A stretch of 26,687 nucleotides of DNA from UBA5287 sp041672395 (GCA_041672395.1 JBAYZS010000031.1:1-26687); one strand, 5' to 3'. Shown: positions 15,802 to 24,161, counted from the stretch's first letter. Translations and numbers: made by a program. The notes: generated by a model from the sequence alone, not told the origin.

Positions 15802-17295
15802 TTATTTTTTATCTGTGAATGAAAGAATTTTTTGAATAGCTGCTACCATCGTATTATAAGACGCAATGGATTCAACCTCTTTTAGACTATAATCCAGTAA
15901 TTGTCTTTGAACCTGAATTACATTGGAAAGATCACTCTTTCCGGATGCATATTCCTGCACGATTAAGTCATAAGTTGTAGTAGCCAATTTAGTTTGTTCC
16001 TCATATAACCGAATTTTGCGATCCGCATCGTCCAAATAATGGTTAGAACGGACAAGCTCTGCTTCCAGCTGTTTATAAGTGTCTGTAAATCTTGAAACAG
16101 CTGCCTGCTGTCTGTTCTTGCTCTCGCGCTGTTGTGCCTTATATTTTCCTCGATATAGAGGAATAGTGATCGAAACCATCGGCATCACCATATCCATACC
16201 ACTCATACTCGACGTACCAGCTGCTGCTGCCATTGAGGACATTGGATCCATTGTAGATGAACTGCTTTTGCCTATAAGCATATATTCCAGTCCGACACCA
16301 AACATGGGGTAGCTCATTTTTTTATCCATCTCTCCTTTTGCTTTAAACGCCAACTCCTCCTCTTTAATCATCCCCAGCATCGGATTAAAGGATGCAATTT
16401 TTTCCATCGATGATTTCATATCAAATTGGAATGGTATCTTTCCGAACGAATCAGGAAGAACAACTTCACTTTCGATAGGACGATTAAGCAATGCATTGAA
16501 CTTTGCCTTTTCTGTATTTATTTCAGATAAAATAGTCTCAATATTACTGTTCAATTCAGCAATCTCAAGCTTAATACGTAGTACATCCGACATGCCACCT
16601 GAGGAACTGTTCATACTTCCCATAGAGGAAGAACTGGATCCACTCATACCGGACATACCCGAAGAAGAACTGCTTTGGACTGTTGAGGCACTAACGCCAC
16701 CCATACCTGACATTACTCCTCCCGATGAAACAGGAGCCGAAGAAGTAGAAGGACGTGCAGAACTGGCAGGATAAGAACTTGGACCTCCGCTTGATGAATA
16801 CTTTAACAACGCCAACTCCTCCAAGATCTTCAGCAATTCCTTATTGTCATTATAATTAGTCAACCGTTGTTGCAGTGTATTCAACTTGAACCATTGATCA
16901 TACACATCAAAATAAAGCTGATTCACAGATTCTCTATACTTTTCAAACTCCATGTTTGCCATATGTCCCATTTCCGTCTGCGCTGCTTTGCGGGTACCCG
17001 GCCATGAAAACATTTGCATAAGACTGAAATTGGCAATCTCTTTCCCCCCTACAAGTTCCATTGGACTCAGATAAAAACCTGATTCCAACGTTGGATCCGA
17101 CCATGACCCTGCCTGAGGAATTTTATTCAGGGCAGCTTCATAGGAGTAATAATCGGCTTTTATTCCTTCGTTATTTTGTATCGCTGTTTGCAGATAATGA
17201 TTCAAAGAATCTGATTCCTGTCCATAAGCGCTTAAAGTAGTAAGAAGGATAATAACAGCACTACTCACTGATGATATTATATTTTGTATTTTCAT
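15802..17295 (-). CDS. TolC-family outer membrane efflux protein with Met/Ser-rich inserts
   Basis: Outer membrane factor of the metal efflux complex (CusC role). The 497 residues have a signal peptide (about 1-25) and two TolC structural repeats; the second keeps the standard YASGKSDLSNVIQVQRQLLDY helix-turn motif (about 449-469). Two low-complexity inserts are odd: residues about 167-236, rich in Ser and Gly with seven Met, replace the matching helix-turn of the first repeat; residues about 344-372, with eight Met, fall in the outer loop of the second beta-hairpin. Met-rich segments suit Cu(I)/Ag(I) binding, but low-complexity drift is the alternative. It starts 11 bases after cusA and is 6 bases from cusB, in one operon. 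Confidence 0.92.
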   Translation of the reverse strand: MKIQNIISSVSSAVIILLTTLSAYGQESDSLNHYLQTAIQNNEGIKADYYSYEAALNKIPQAGSWSDPTLESGFYLSPMELVGGKEIANFSLMQMFSWPGTRKAAQTEMGHMANMEFEKYRESVNQLYFDVYDQWFKLNTLQQRLTNYNDNKELLKILEELALLKYSSSGGPSSYPASSARPSTSSAPVSSGGVMSGMGGVSASTVQSSSSSGMSGMSGSSSSSMGSMNSSSGGMSDVLRIKLEIAELNSNIETILSEINTEKAKFNALLNRPIESEVVLPDSFGKIPFQFDMKSSMEKIASFNPMLGMIKEEELAFKAKGEMDKKMSYPMFGVGLEYMLIGKSSSSTMDPMSSMAAAAGTSSMSGMDMVMPMVSITIPLYRGKYKAQQRESKNRQQAAVSRFTDTYKQLEAELVRSNHYLDDADRKIRLYEEQTKLATTTYDLIVQEYASGKSDLSNVIQVQRQLLDYSLKEVESIASYNTMVAAIQKILSFTDKK

Positions 17296-17306
17296 TTCTT
17301 CTGAAT

Positions 17307-20300
17307 TTACTCTTCAATTTGTTTACCATTTTTAAGTACCGATTCTCTCCACCAACATTGTAATATTGGAACTACAAACATGGTCATGGATTGAATAAGC
17401 ATTCCTCCAAAAGTAGGAATAGACATCGGAATCATTATATCCGATCCTTTTCCGTTTGAGGTCAATACTGGTAATAACGCGATAAGTGTGGTTGCCAATG
17501 TCATTACCGCAGGTCTTACACGTTTTTTGCCTGCAAAAACAACGGCTTCCCTAATATCATGTTCTGTAGAAGGTTTCCTTTCTTCAAATATATCATGAAT
17601 ATATGTACCCATTAATACACCATCGTTTGTCGCAATTCCAAACAGGGCAATAAAACCTACCCAAACTGCAATACTCAAATTGATTGGATGCATATGAAAC
17701 ATATCTCGCAAATTAGTTCCCTCAATAGAGAAATCCAAAAACCAAGGTTGACCGTAGAGCCACAGCAGAATAAAACCACCCGCTAAGGCAACAAAAACAC
17801 CTGAAAAATGGATTAACGATGCAGTAATTGTCTTAAACTGAAAATAGAGTACTAGCAAAATCAACGCTAAAACTATAGGAATAATAAGCGCTAACCTGCG
17901 AGCAGCTCTTGCCTGTTGTTCAAAATTTCCGGCAAATTCATAAGATACTCCTTTTGGTAACAACAGTTCACCAGAACTTAGCTTAGCATTCAACACTTTA
18001 GCTGCATCTTTCACAACTTCCACTTCAGCTTTACCTTCTACTTTATCAAAAATAACATAACCAAGCAAAAAGCTGTTTTCACTTTGAATCATCTGTGCAC
18101 CTCTTGTAAATTCTATATCCGCCACATCACCTAAAGGAATCTGTGCTCCGGTGGCTGTTGGGATAATAATCTTCCTCAGGTCATCAGGATTGCTTCTCAA
18201 TTCACGTGGATAACGAAGTCGTACAGGATATCTTTCTCTACCTTCAACAGTTGTCGTTAACGGCATTCCGCCTACGGCAGCGCTAATCACCTCCTGCAAG
18301 TCTGCAACAGTCAAACCGTATCGTGCCATATTTTGACGATTCAATTTTATTTCAATATAAGGTGCGCCAACAGCTCTATCATAAAAAACAGTAGACGGCA
18401 TAATCGAAGGCACATCTTTAAGCGCTGCTTCTAATAATCTTCCACCTTTTTCAATCGACTCTAAATCAGGCCCCAGCACCTTTATTCCCATGGGGGCCCT
18501 CATTCCGGTTGAAAGCATCACTTGCCGCGCTTCAATAGGCTGGAGCTTCGGTGCTGAAGTTACCCCGGGTATATGAGAAACATTCACAATCTCTTGCCAG
18601 ATATCTTCCGGTTTATTTATTTCGGGACGCCACTGTCTAAAATAATTACCTCTTTTATCTATAATCAGACTGTCTGCCGGAATTAGTTTAAATCCATCAT
18701 CCGGATTGTAGGTCGCACCATTTTTTAGAATAAACTCCCCTTTTCTGTTTACCTTAAACCGTTCTCGTTTTCCGTTCTCGTCCAATATATATTCAGGTAA
18801 GTAAGAAATTGTATTTTCAAACATCTGTGTTGGAGCAGGATCAAGGGCCGAATTTACACGACCCCATTTACCTACTGTCGTCTCCACTTCAGGTATGGCA
18901 CTAATCCTTCTATCCAGTGTCTCAATATATTGCAAATTCTGTTCAACTCCCGTATGAGGCATACTCGTAGGCATCAAAAGAAAAGATCCTTCGTCCAAAC
19001 TTGGCATAAATTCATTTCCAAGTCCCGGAAAGACCTTACTTGGACCTTCCCATAAAGCGGTTTGTCTAAACGATTTCCATCCCACAGCTTCAAATCCTTT
19101 GGCTACAACACCAAATGTTTTATCAAAACCCATCCAGATCACTACCCCAAATAAGATGGTGAAAATAGGAATCATCATAAACTTCCACCTGTGATCCAAT
19201 GCCCATCTCAGTATTTCCTCATAATATTTTACAAATAACCATAATAACCCTATTATCGAAAAGATCATCACAATAACCATAATAAAGTTGATGGTTGTTC
19301 CTTTCTGTGGTCCTAATGGTAGCCATTCAACAGTTAAATAATAAATAGCTATGGCTAAAACAATTCCAATATTTACATGGTTTTGTGTCTTGGTATTCTT
19401 CCATTTATAACCTAAAAGACCATTCAGCCCTATTAATGAAATTCCAATGGTTGCCCAAGATCCGGTAAATATCAATAATAATATACCACCTATTATGAGA
19501 ATATAATTAGCTACTTTTCTTACTTTTTGAGATGTGATCTTGAACGAAAACACATAATAAATCAATGTTGGCAAAATAGTAAGACCAAGTATCAATGCGG
19601 ATAAAAGAACAAATGTTTTTGTAAAAGCTAGCGGATGGAAAAGTCTCCCTTCCTGAGCCTCTAATGCAAATACAGGAATAAAACTGATAATGATAGTCGC
19701 CATTGAAGTAACTATCGCACCCGATACTTCACTTGTCGCTTTAAAAATCAAATTGATAAGCGGCTTTCCCCCGGTAATATTCTTATTAGCTTCCATCTCC
19801 CGACTTCGAATAACATTTTCTACAATCACAACGCCAACATCTACAATGATACCTATAGCAATAGCAATCCCTGACAATGAAACAATATTCGCTGCGACTC
19901 CGCTCATTTTCATAATGATAAATGTAGCAAGTACAGAAATGGGCAGCATAGTAGAAACAACTATCGAAGCGCGTAAATTCAGAATTAAAGCGATAATTAC
20001 AATAATACTGATCAATATTTCATGTGTTAACGTCGATTCTAATGTTCCAATCGTTTCATGAATCAAACCAGACCGGTCATAAAAAGGTACAACAGTAACC
20101 TTGGATATGCTTCCATCAGCCAAAGTCTTCTGCGGCAAACCTGAATCCATCTCTTTGATTTTTTCTTTCACGTTGTCTATTACCTGCATCGGATTTGAAC
20201 CGGTACGTGCAACAACCACTCCACCAACTGCTTCAACGCCTTCTTTATCGAGTCCACCTCTTCTAGGTGCCGGTCCAATTGTTACAAATGCTACGTCTTT

Positions 20301-21131
20301 TATTTTTACAGGAATACCATCTCTCACAGTAATCACCGACTCTTCCAGATCAGAAACTTCTTTTATATATCCCAAACCTCTGACCAAATATTCTGCTTTG
20401 TTAATTTCCACCGTTTCGGCACCAATATCCAGGTTACTTTTCTGCACGGCATTCATAACATCCATAATCGTCACATTGAATGCCCGCATCGCATTAGGAT
20501 CTATCTCAACCTGATATTCTTTTATATATCCGCCAATTGATCCTACTTCCGAGACACCATCCGCACTGGATAAAGAATATTTCACCTGGAAATCCTGAAT
20601 ACTTCTTAATTCATCAGGGTCCCATCCTCCGGCAGGCTTCCCCGTTTCGGGATTACGCCCTTCCAATGTGTACCAATAAATCTGCCCCAACGCAGTTGCA
20701 TCGGGTCCAAGTGTAGCTTGTACTCCTTCGGGCAGAGTACCCGGAGGCAAAGAATTTAACTTTTCCAATACGCGCGAACGACTCCAGTAAAACTCCACGT
20801 TATCTTCAAAGATGATATAGATAAACGACATGCCGAACATAGAGGTACTGCGTATAGTTTTAACACCCGGTATACCCAACAATGTAGTTGTCAATGGGTA
20901 AGTAACCTGCTCCTGAATATCTTTGGGAGATCGTCCCATCCATTCCGTAGCAACAATTTGCTGATTATCACCAATATCAGGAATGGCATCTACGGGAATA
21001 GGGTCTCTGGGCAAAAGCGTTCCTTTCCAATTAAAAGGTGCTGTAACCACTCCTAATAGGATTATGGCAATGAGTAACATGATTGTAATCAATCTGTTCT
21101 CCAGAAAGTATTTAATTATTTTATTAATCAC
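17307..21131 (-). CDS. cusA: CusA-like heavy-metal RND efflux pump, enlarged
   Basis: Proton-driven inner membrane pump exporting metal ions through CusB and the outer membrane factor. In 1274 residues: the MINKIIKYFLENR start, PVDAIPDIGDNQQIV (46-60), and the TM4 signature AIAIGIIVDVGVVIVENV with Asp431 and Glu438. The first Asp of the CzcA-type DFGLIVD motif is Ala here, as in CusA, which favours Cu(I)/Ag(I) over Zn/Co/Cd. Candidate substrate Met residues are Met720 (FLLMPTSMP) and Met872 (VMLSTGM). It is over 200 residues longer than E. coli CusA: four additional hydrophobic segments at about 541-636 and an insert at about 774-850. The start codon is GTG (21129-21131) with no ATG nearby. 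It is first of the tightly packed cusA-tolC-cusB-HMA set. Confidence 0.94.
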   Translation of the reverse strand: MINKIIKYFLENRLITIMLLIAIILLGVVTAPFNWKGTLLPRDPIPVDAIPDIGDNQQIVATEWMGRSPKDIQEQVTYPLTTTLLGIPGVKTIRSTSMFGMSFIYIIFEDNVEFYWSRSRVLEKLNSLPPGTLPEGVQATLGPDATALGQIYWYTLEGRNPETGKPAGGWDPDELRSIQDFQVKYSLSSADGVSEVGSIGGYIKEYQVEIDPNAMRAFNVTIMDVMNAVQKSNLDIGAETVEINKAEYLVRGLGYIKEVSDLEESVITVRDGIPVKIKDVAFVTIGPAPRRGGLDKEGVEAVGGVVVARTGSNPMQVIDNVKEKIKEMDSGLPQKTLADGSISKVTVVPFYDRSGLIHETIGTLESTLTHEILISIIVIIALILNLRASIVVSTMLPISVLATFIIMKMSGVAANIVSLSGIAIAIGIIVDVGVVIVENVIRSREMEANKNITGGKPLINLIFKATSEVSGAIVTSMATIIISFIPVFALEAQEGRLFHPLAFTKTFVLLSALILGLTILPTLIYYVFSFKITSQKVRKVANYILIIGGILLLIFTGSWATIGISLIGLNGLLGYKWKNTKTQNHVNIGIVLAIAIYYLTVEWLPLGPQKGTTINFIMVIVMIFSIIGLLWLFVKYYEEILRWALDHRWKFMMIPIFTILFGVVIWMGFDKTFGVVAKGFEAVGWKSFRQTALWEGPSKVFPGLGNEFMPSLDEGSFLLMPTSMPHTGVEQNLQYIETLDRRISAIPEVETTVGKWGRVNSALDPAPTQMFENTISYLPEYILDENGKRERFKVNRKGEFILKNGATYNPDDGFKLIPADSLIIDKRGNYFRQWRPEINKPEDIWQEIVNVSHIPGVTSAPKLQPIEARQVMLSTGMRAPMGIKVLGPDLESIEKGGRLLEAALKDVPSIMPSTVFYDRAVGAPYIEIKLNRQNMARYGLTVADLQEVISAAVGGMPLTTTVEGRERYPVRLRYPRELRSNPDDLRKIIIPTATGAQIPLGDVADIEFTRGAQMIQSENSFLLGYVIFDKVEGKAEVEVVKDAAKVLNAKLSSGELLLPKGVSYEFAGNFEQQARAARRLALIIPIVLALILLVLYFQFKTITASLIHFSGVFVALAGGFILLWLYGQPWFLDFSIEGTNLRDMFHMHPINLSIAVWVGFIALFGIATNDGVLMGTYIHDIFEERKPSTEHDIREAVVFAGKKRVRPAVMTLATTLIALLPVLTSNGKGSDIMIPMSIPTFGGMLIQSMTMFVVPILQCWWRESVLKNGKQIEE

Positions 21132-21186
21132 AGGAATAACTTTTATTTATATTGTTATTTGAATGTACAGATAAATAAACAACATA

Positions 21187-21210
21187 TTATATCATAATAA
21201 AATGATATAA
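21187..21210. promoter_or_regulatory. Perfect palindrome upstream of cusA (candidate operator)
   Basis: TTATATCAT (21187-21195) and ATGATATAA (21202-21210) form perfect 9-base arms around AATAAA. It lies 56 bases before the cusA start. Such symmetry fits a dimeric metal-responsive repressor or activator; no regulator gene is in the window. I find no TAnnTTTG box in this gap. Confidence 0.5.
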
Positions 21211-21220
21211 CAGTTTGTTT

Positions 21221-21242
21221 GTCAATAAGGTTTCTTATTGAC
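21221..21242 (-). terminator. Hairpin between the HYC-type gene and cusA
   Basis: GTCAATAAG and CTTATTGAC form a perfect 9-bp stem with a 4-base loop, starting 8 bases past the stop codon of the upstream gene. There is no T-run after it on the minus strand, so it may only attenuate transcription into cusA or stabilise the upstream transcript's 3' end. Confidence 0.45.
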
Positions 21243-21250
21243 CTGTAAAA

Positions 21251-21673
21251 TCAAATTCGATAAATACAAATAAAAGTCAGAAGGTTAGTATTTTGTTTTA
21301 AGATTCCTATTTCAGGAAAATACCGTAGTTTAACAAGTTCATTTCCATGAACATCCTCATTGAGTATATGAGCGAGCACAATCCACACTTTATCAATTGT
21401 GGGCAATGTCTCTGAAACATTTAAATGCTTGTCAAAACTATCGGTCGATAATTCCACATTTTGTGTATCGCAGCAGGTATCATGCTCCAATTCACACATT
21501 TGTTTATTTTCTGAATTAGTAGAAGTAGAAGCAGCACAACATGAATCCTCAAGCGTTTCGTTTAAAACACTCACAGAATGTAAATCATTTCCGCAAAAAT
21601 GCATAGCTAGTGTGGGTTGAACACCAACCAGCAGCATTATAAGAAGAAAAAATATTGTTATGCTCTTTTTCAT
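21251..21673 (-). CDS. Cysteine-rich exported protein, HYC_CC_PP type
   Basis: A 140-residue protein with a signal peptide (about 1-23, ending in TLA) followed by MHFCGNDLHSVSV (His25, Cys27), Cys45-Cys46, Cys60 and Cys67-Cys68-Asp. This spacing of an H-aromatic-C motif and Cys pairs matches the Bacteroidetes HYC_CC_PP family, small periplasmic proteins of unproven function often near metal efflux genes; the C-terminal Pro pair typical of the name is not present here. Metal binding is a reasonable inference from the Cys/His content and the neighbours. A TTG three codons upstream (21680-21682) could also start the frame; ATG at 21671-21673 gives a better signal peptide. It has a complete promoter and precedes cusA by 119 bases. 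Confidence 0.75.
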   Translation of the reverse strand: MKKSITIFFLLIMLLVGVQPTLAMHFCGNDLHSVSVLNETLEDSCCAASTSTNSENKQMCELEHDTCCDTQNVELSTDSFDKHLNVSETLPTIDKVWIVLAHILNEDVHGNELVKLRYFPEIGILKQNTNLLTFICIYRI

Positions 21674-21683
21674 ACTTAACAAG

Positions 21684-21691
21684 TGATATAA
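21684..21691. promoter_or_regulatory. Copy of the palindrome half-site in the HYC-type gene leader
   Basis: TGATATAA here equals eight of the nine bases of one arm of the palindrome before cusA. It lies between the predicted transcription start and the ATG of the HYC-type gene. A shared regulator is possible; an 8-base AT-rich match may also be chance. Confidence 0.25.
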
Positions 21692-21713
21692 TCAGAATTT
21701 ATATTAAACCTGG

Positions 21714-21744
21714 CAAAGATATATATTATTTAGAATCATTCAAA
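21714..21744 (-). promoter_or_regulatory. Promoter of the HYC-type gene and perhaps the whole metal cluster
   Basis: On the minus strand TTTG (21741-21744) is followed after 19 bases by TATCTTTG (21714-21721), an ideal Bacteroidetes promoter. The -33 box overlaps the stop codon of the porin gene. Because no such promoter is seen before cusA, this one may drive the downstream pump genes too. Confidence 0.75.
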
Positions 21745-22747
21745 ATATATACACCAGTTCCACAGTTAATTTATCTGCATCCATCTCCTCATACTTATTA
21801 AGAAAATCAAGTTGATTATTTTTAAAATACCACTCGTAATCAATACGTAGAAGTGAGTTGAATGCTTTTTTACCCAAACCAAAACCCAAACCAAAGGTGA
21901 GGCGACTAACATCAATCTTGTTATCAGCAATTTGGTCGATAAAATCATAACGCACTGCTGGCATAATATTTTTAAATAGGTAATTTTCTTTCAACTTAAA
22001 ACTGTATGCACCTTGAAGATAATATGCAAAAAGATCTTTATCATCATTCACTTTATCATCTCTCTTCATAGCCTCCGTTTCAACTTTCCAGTTTGCACCT
22101 TCATAACGCAAGTCGGCACCATACATAAAGTGGTGTACTTCAGGAGAATTAGGATAATCATAAACTTTAAAAGTCGACCGAAAACCCTTCATGTCACCAA
22201 AACTGATACGAGCTGCATAAGATAATTTATCGCGCCACAAAGGACTATTAATAACGTTCCCATTAAAAACCCCGAATTCAGCACTCATCGGAATTTTCAA
22301 CGTATTGAAATCATATTTAGTAAGAAATCCTATATCACGTGTACCAGTGAAGTATTTAGCCATAAAAGTTCTGTTAGCAAACAACATAGTTCCCGGATTG
22401 GTGGTATATGAGTTATAAATGGGAACGCTGGTCTGTCCAAGTGTAAAAGATAACCCTTTGTAAGGAGTAATCGTACCACTCATGTCAAGTGGTTGAAATT
22501 TTCCTTCGCTGCTTAGTTCAACTTGAGCCCTATAACTGACCCCCGGATATATTTTTCCCGATACTCCCAAACGCGAATTTCTGACCGAAAAACGTGTTGT
22601 ACCAACTTCAGGAACATACTCAAATTTATTTTTTAGAGTTCCATCAAACTTAAAACTGGGATACGCAGTAGAATCTTTTTCACTGGAAAAAGAAAAAGCT
22701 GCATATCCAAGTAGTATAAAAGAAAGTAATAATTGTTTTGTTTTCAC
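21740..22747 (-). CDS. Outer membrane porin, phosphate-selective porin O/P type
   Basis: From the chosen GTG start (335 residues) the product begins with a clean signal peptide (KTKQLLLSFILLGYAAFSFS) and continues as alternating amphipathic beta strands ending in VELVYIF, with the C-terminal Phe of outer membrane proteins. The strand pattern (FKFDGTLKNKFEY, RFSVRNSRLGVSGKI, YRAQVELSSEGKF) resembles the OprO/OprP porin family of Bacteroidetes. The solute is unknown. The frame could start at a TTG (22775-22777) inside the upstream trpB, but GTG at 22745-22747 places the signal peptide correctly and lies 10 bases after the trpB stop. It is likely cotranslated with trpB. It has no terminator before the next promoter. 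Confidence 0.8.
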   Translation of the reverse strand: MKTKQLLLSFILLGYAAFSFSSEKDSTAYPSFKFDGTLKNKFEYVPEVGTTRFSVRNSRLGVSGKIYPGVSYRAQVELSSEGKFQPLDMSGTITPYKGLSFTLGQTSVPIYNSYTTNPGTMLFANRTFMAKYFTGTRDIGFLTKYDFNTLKIPMSAEFGVFNGNVINSPLWRDKLSYAARISFGDMKGFRSTFKVYDYPNSPEVHHFMYGADLRYEGANWKVETEAMKRDDKVNDDKDLFAYYLQGAYSFKLKENYLFKNIMPAVRYDFIDQIADNKIDVSRLTFGLGFGLGKKAFNSLLRIDYEWYFKNNQLDFLNKYEEMDADKLTVELVYIF

Positions 22748-22757
22748 TATTAAAACT

Positions 22758-24125
22758 TTATTGAATAATTTTCTCAAGCAAATCTGTTGTTTTAGCTATA
22801 TCATTATCCGATAAATTGTAATTGATCAAATCACCCGATAGATATTGATCATAAGCTGACATATCCACAAATCCATGTCCCGATAAATTGAACAAAATTG
22901 TCTTCTTTGTCCCCTCTTCTTTTGCCTTTTTTGCTTCACGGATAGCTGCAGCAATAGCATGATTTGATTCTGGAGCAGGTAAAATACCTTCAGTTTGTGC
23001 AAACAAAATACCTGCGTCAAAAGACTCTAACTGTGGTATATCCACTGCTTCCATCAAATTATCATTCATCAACTGGCTCACAATCTGACCTGCACCATGA
23101 TAACGCAAACCTCCTGCATGAATATGAGCTGGCTGAAATTGATGCCCAAGTGTATACATTGGGAAAAGAGGAGTATAACCGGCTTCATCACCAAAATCAT
23201 ATTGAAATATACCACGTGTTAATTTAGGACATGAGGATGGCTCTGCAGCAATAAAGCGGGTATTAATTTCTCCCTTGATCTTATGACGCATAAACGGAAA
23301 AGAAATTCCGGAAAAATTAGAACCACCTCCAAAACAACCAATCACAACATCCGGATAATCATCTGCCATTTCCATTTGTTTTTCAGCTTCCAGTCCAATC
23401 ACTGTCTGGTGCAATGCAACATGGTTTAATACACTACCCAATGTATATTTACAATTTGGCGTTTGCAGCGCTAGTTCAATAGCTTCAGAAATAGCGGTAC
23501 CTAAACTTCCTTGATATGAAGGATTTTCTGTAAGAATTTTCCGTCCGGCTTTGGTCGACATACTTGGCGAAGCAATCACATGAGCACCCCAAGTTTGCAT
23601 TAGAGAACGACGATAAGGTTTTTGTTCAAAACTGATTTTTACCATATAAACAGCTAACTCCAATCCAAATGCTTTGGCAGCAAAAGAAAGTGCTGTACCC
23701 CACTGTCCGGCACCGGTTTCAGTAGTGATATTGGTAATTCCCTGTTTTTTACAATAGTAAGCTTGTGCTAAAGCAGAATTTAATTTATGTGATCCGGCAG
23801 GACTAACACTCTCATTCTTAAAATATATATGAGCAGGTGTATCCAATGCTTTTTCCAATTCATATGCCCTAACCAATGGTGTCGATCTGTAAATCTTATA
23901 TTTATCCCTTACTTCTTCGGGAATATCAATCCACACATCTGTTGAATTCAATTCCTGTTTGCTGCATTCTTCACAAAAAACCGGATATAAATCTTCAGGT
24001 TTAATTGCTTCTCTGGTAGCAGGGTTCAATAATGGTTTTGGCTTATTTTTCATATCAGCCATAATATTGTACCATTGTGTAGGAATTTCTTTTTCAGAAA
24101 GTATGAATTTCTTTTCTTTATTCAT
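22758..24125 (-). CDS. trpB: TrpB2-type tryptophan synthase beta chain, stand-alone
   Basis: A PLP enzyme condensing indole with serine to make tryptophan. The 455 residues have the TrpB2 look: the longer N-terminus with PTQWYNI, the LVRA segment, PLP-Lys in NESVSPAGSHKLNSA (Lys at about 116 of the chosen protein), ETGAGQWG, the phosphate-binding GCFGGGSNFSG and the C-terminal SGHGFVDM. Known TrpB2 enzymes often lack a TrpA partner; no trpA or other trp gene is in this window, so indole salvage or serine deamination are both possible. The frame reads 23 codons further upstream, but ATG 24123-24125 fits the family and the -7 box at 24162-24169. The porin follows 10 bases later. Confidence 0.93.
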   Translation of the reverse strand: MNKEKKFILSEKEIPTQWYNIMADMKNKPKPLLNPATREAIKPEDLYPVFCEECSKQELNSTDVWIDIPEEVRDKYKIYRSTPLVRAYELEKALDTPAHIYFKNESVSPAGSHKLNSALAQAYYCKKQGITNITTETGAGQWGTALSFAAKAFGLELAVYMVKISFEQKPYRRSLMQTWGAHVIASPSMSTKAGRKILTENPSYQGSLGTAISEAIELALQTPNCKYTLGSVLNHVALHQTVIGLEAEKQMEMADDYPDVVIGCFGGGSNFSGISFPFMRHKIKGEINTRFIAAEPSSCPKLTRGIFQYDFGDEAGYTPLFPMYTLGHQFQPAHIHAGGLRYHGAGQIVSQLMNDNLMEAVDIPQLESFDAGILFAQTEGILPAPESNHAIAAAIREAKKAKEEGTKKTILFNLSGHGFVDMSAYDQYLSGDLINYNLSDNDIAKTTDLLEKIIQ

Positions 24126-24161
24126 TATAATTTCGTTTATAGTAATTATTTTAATGAGCAG

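Noticed and set aside
16496..16774. Plus-strand open frame opposite the Met/Ser-rich insert
   Set aside because: It is the complement of the low-complexity TolC insert and has no start context or promoter of its own.
19690..20514. Plus-strand open frames of 123 and 137 codons inside cusA
   Set aside because: They lie antisense to conserved RND pump segments; the Thr/Ile/Ser-rich translations are typical of shadow frames.
22758..22777. TTG start for the porin overlapping trpB
   Set aside because: It would add ten residues before a signal peptide that already has a good start at the GTG 22745-22747.
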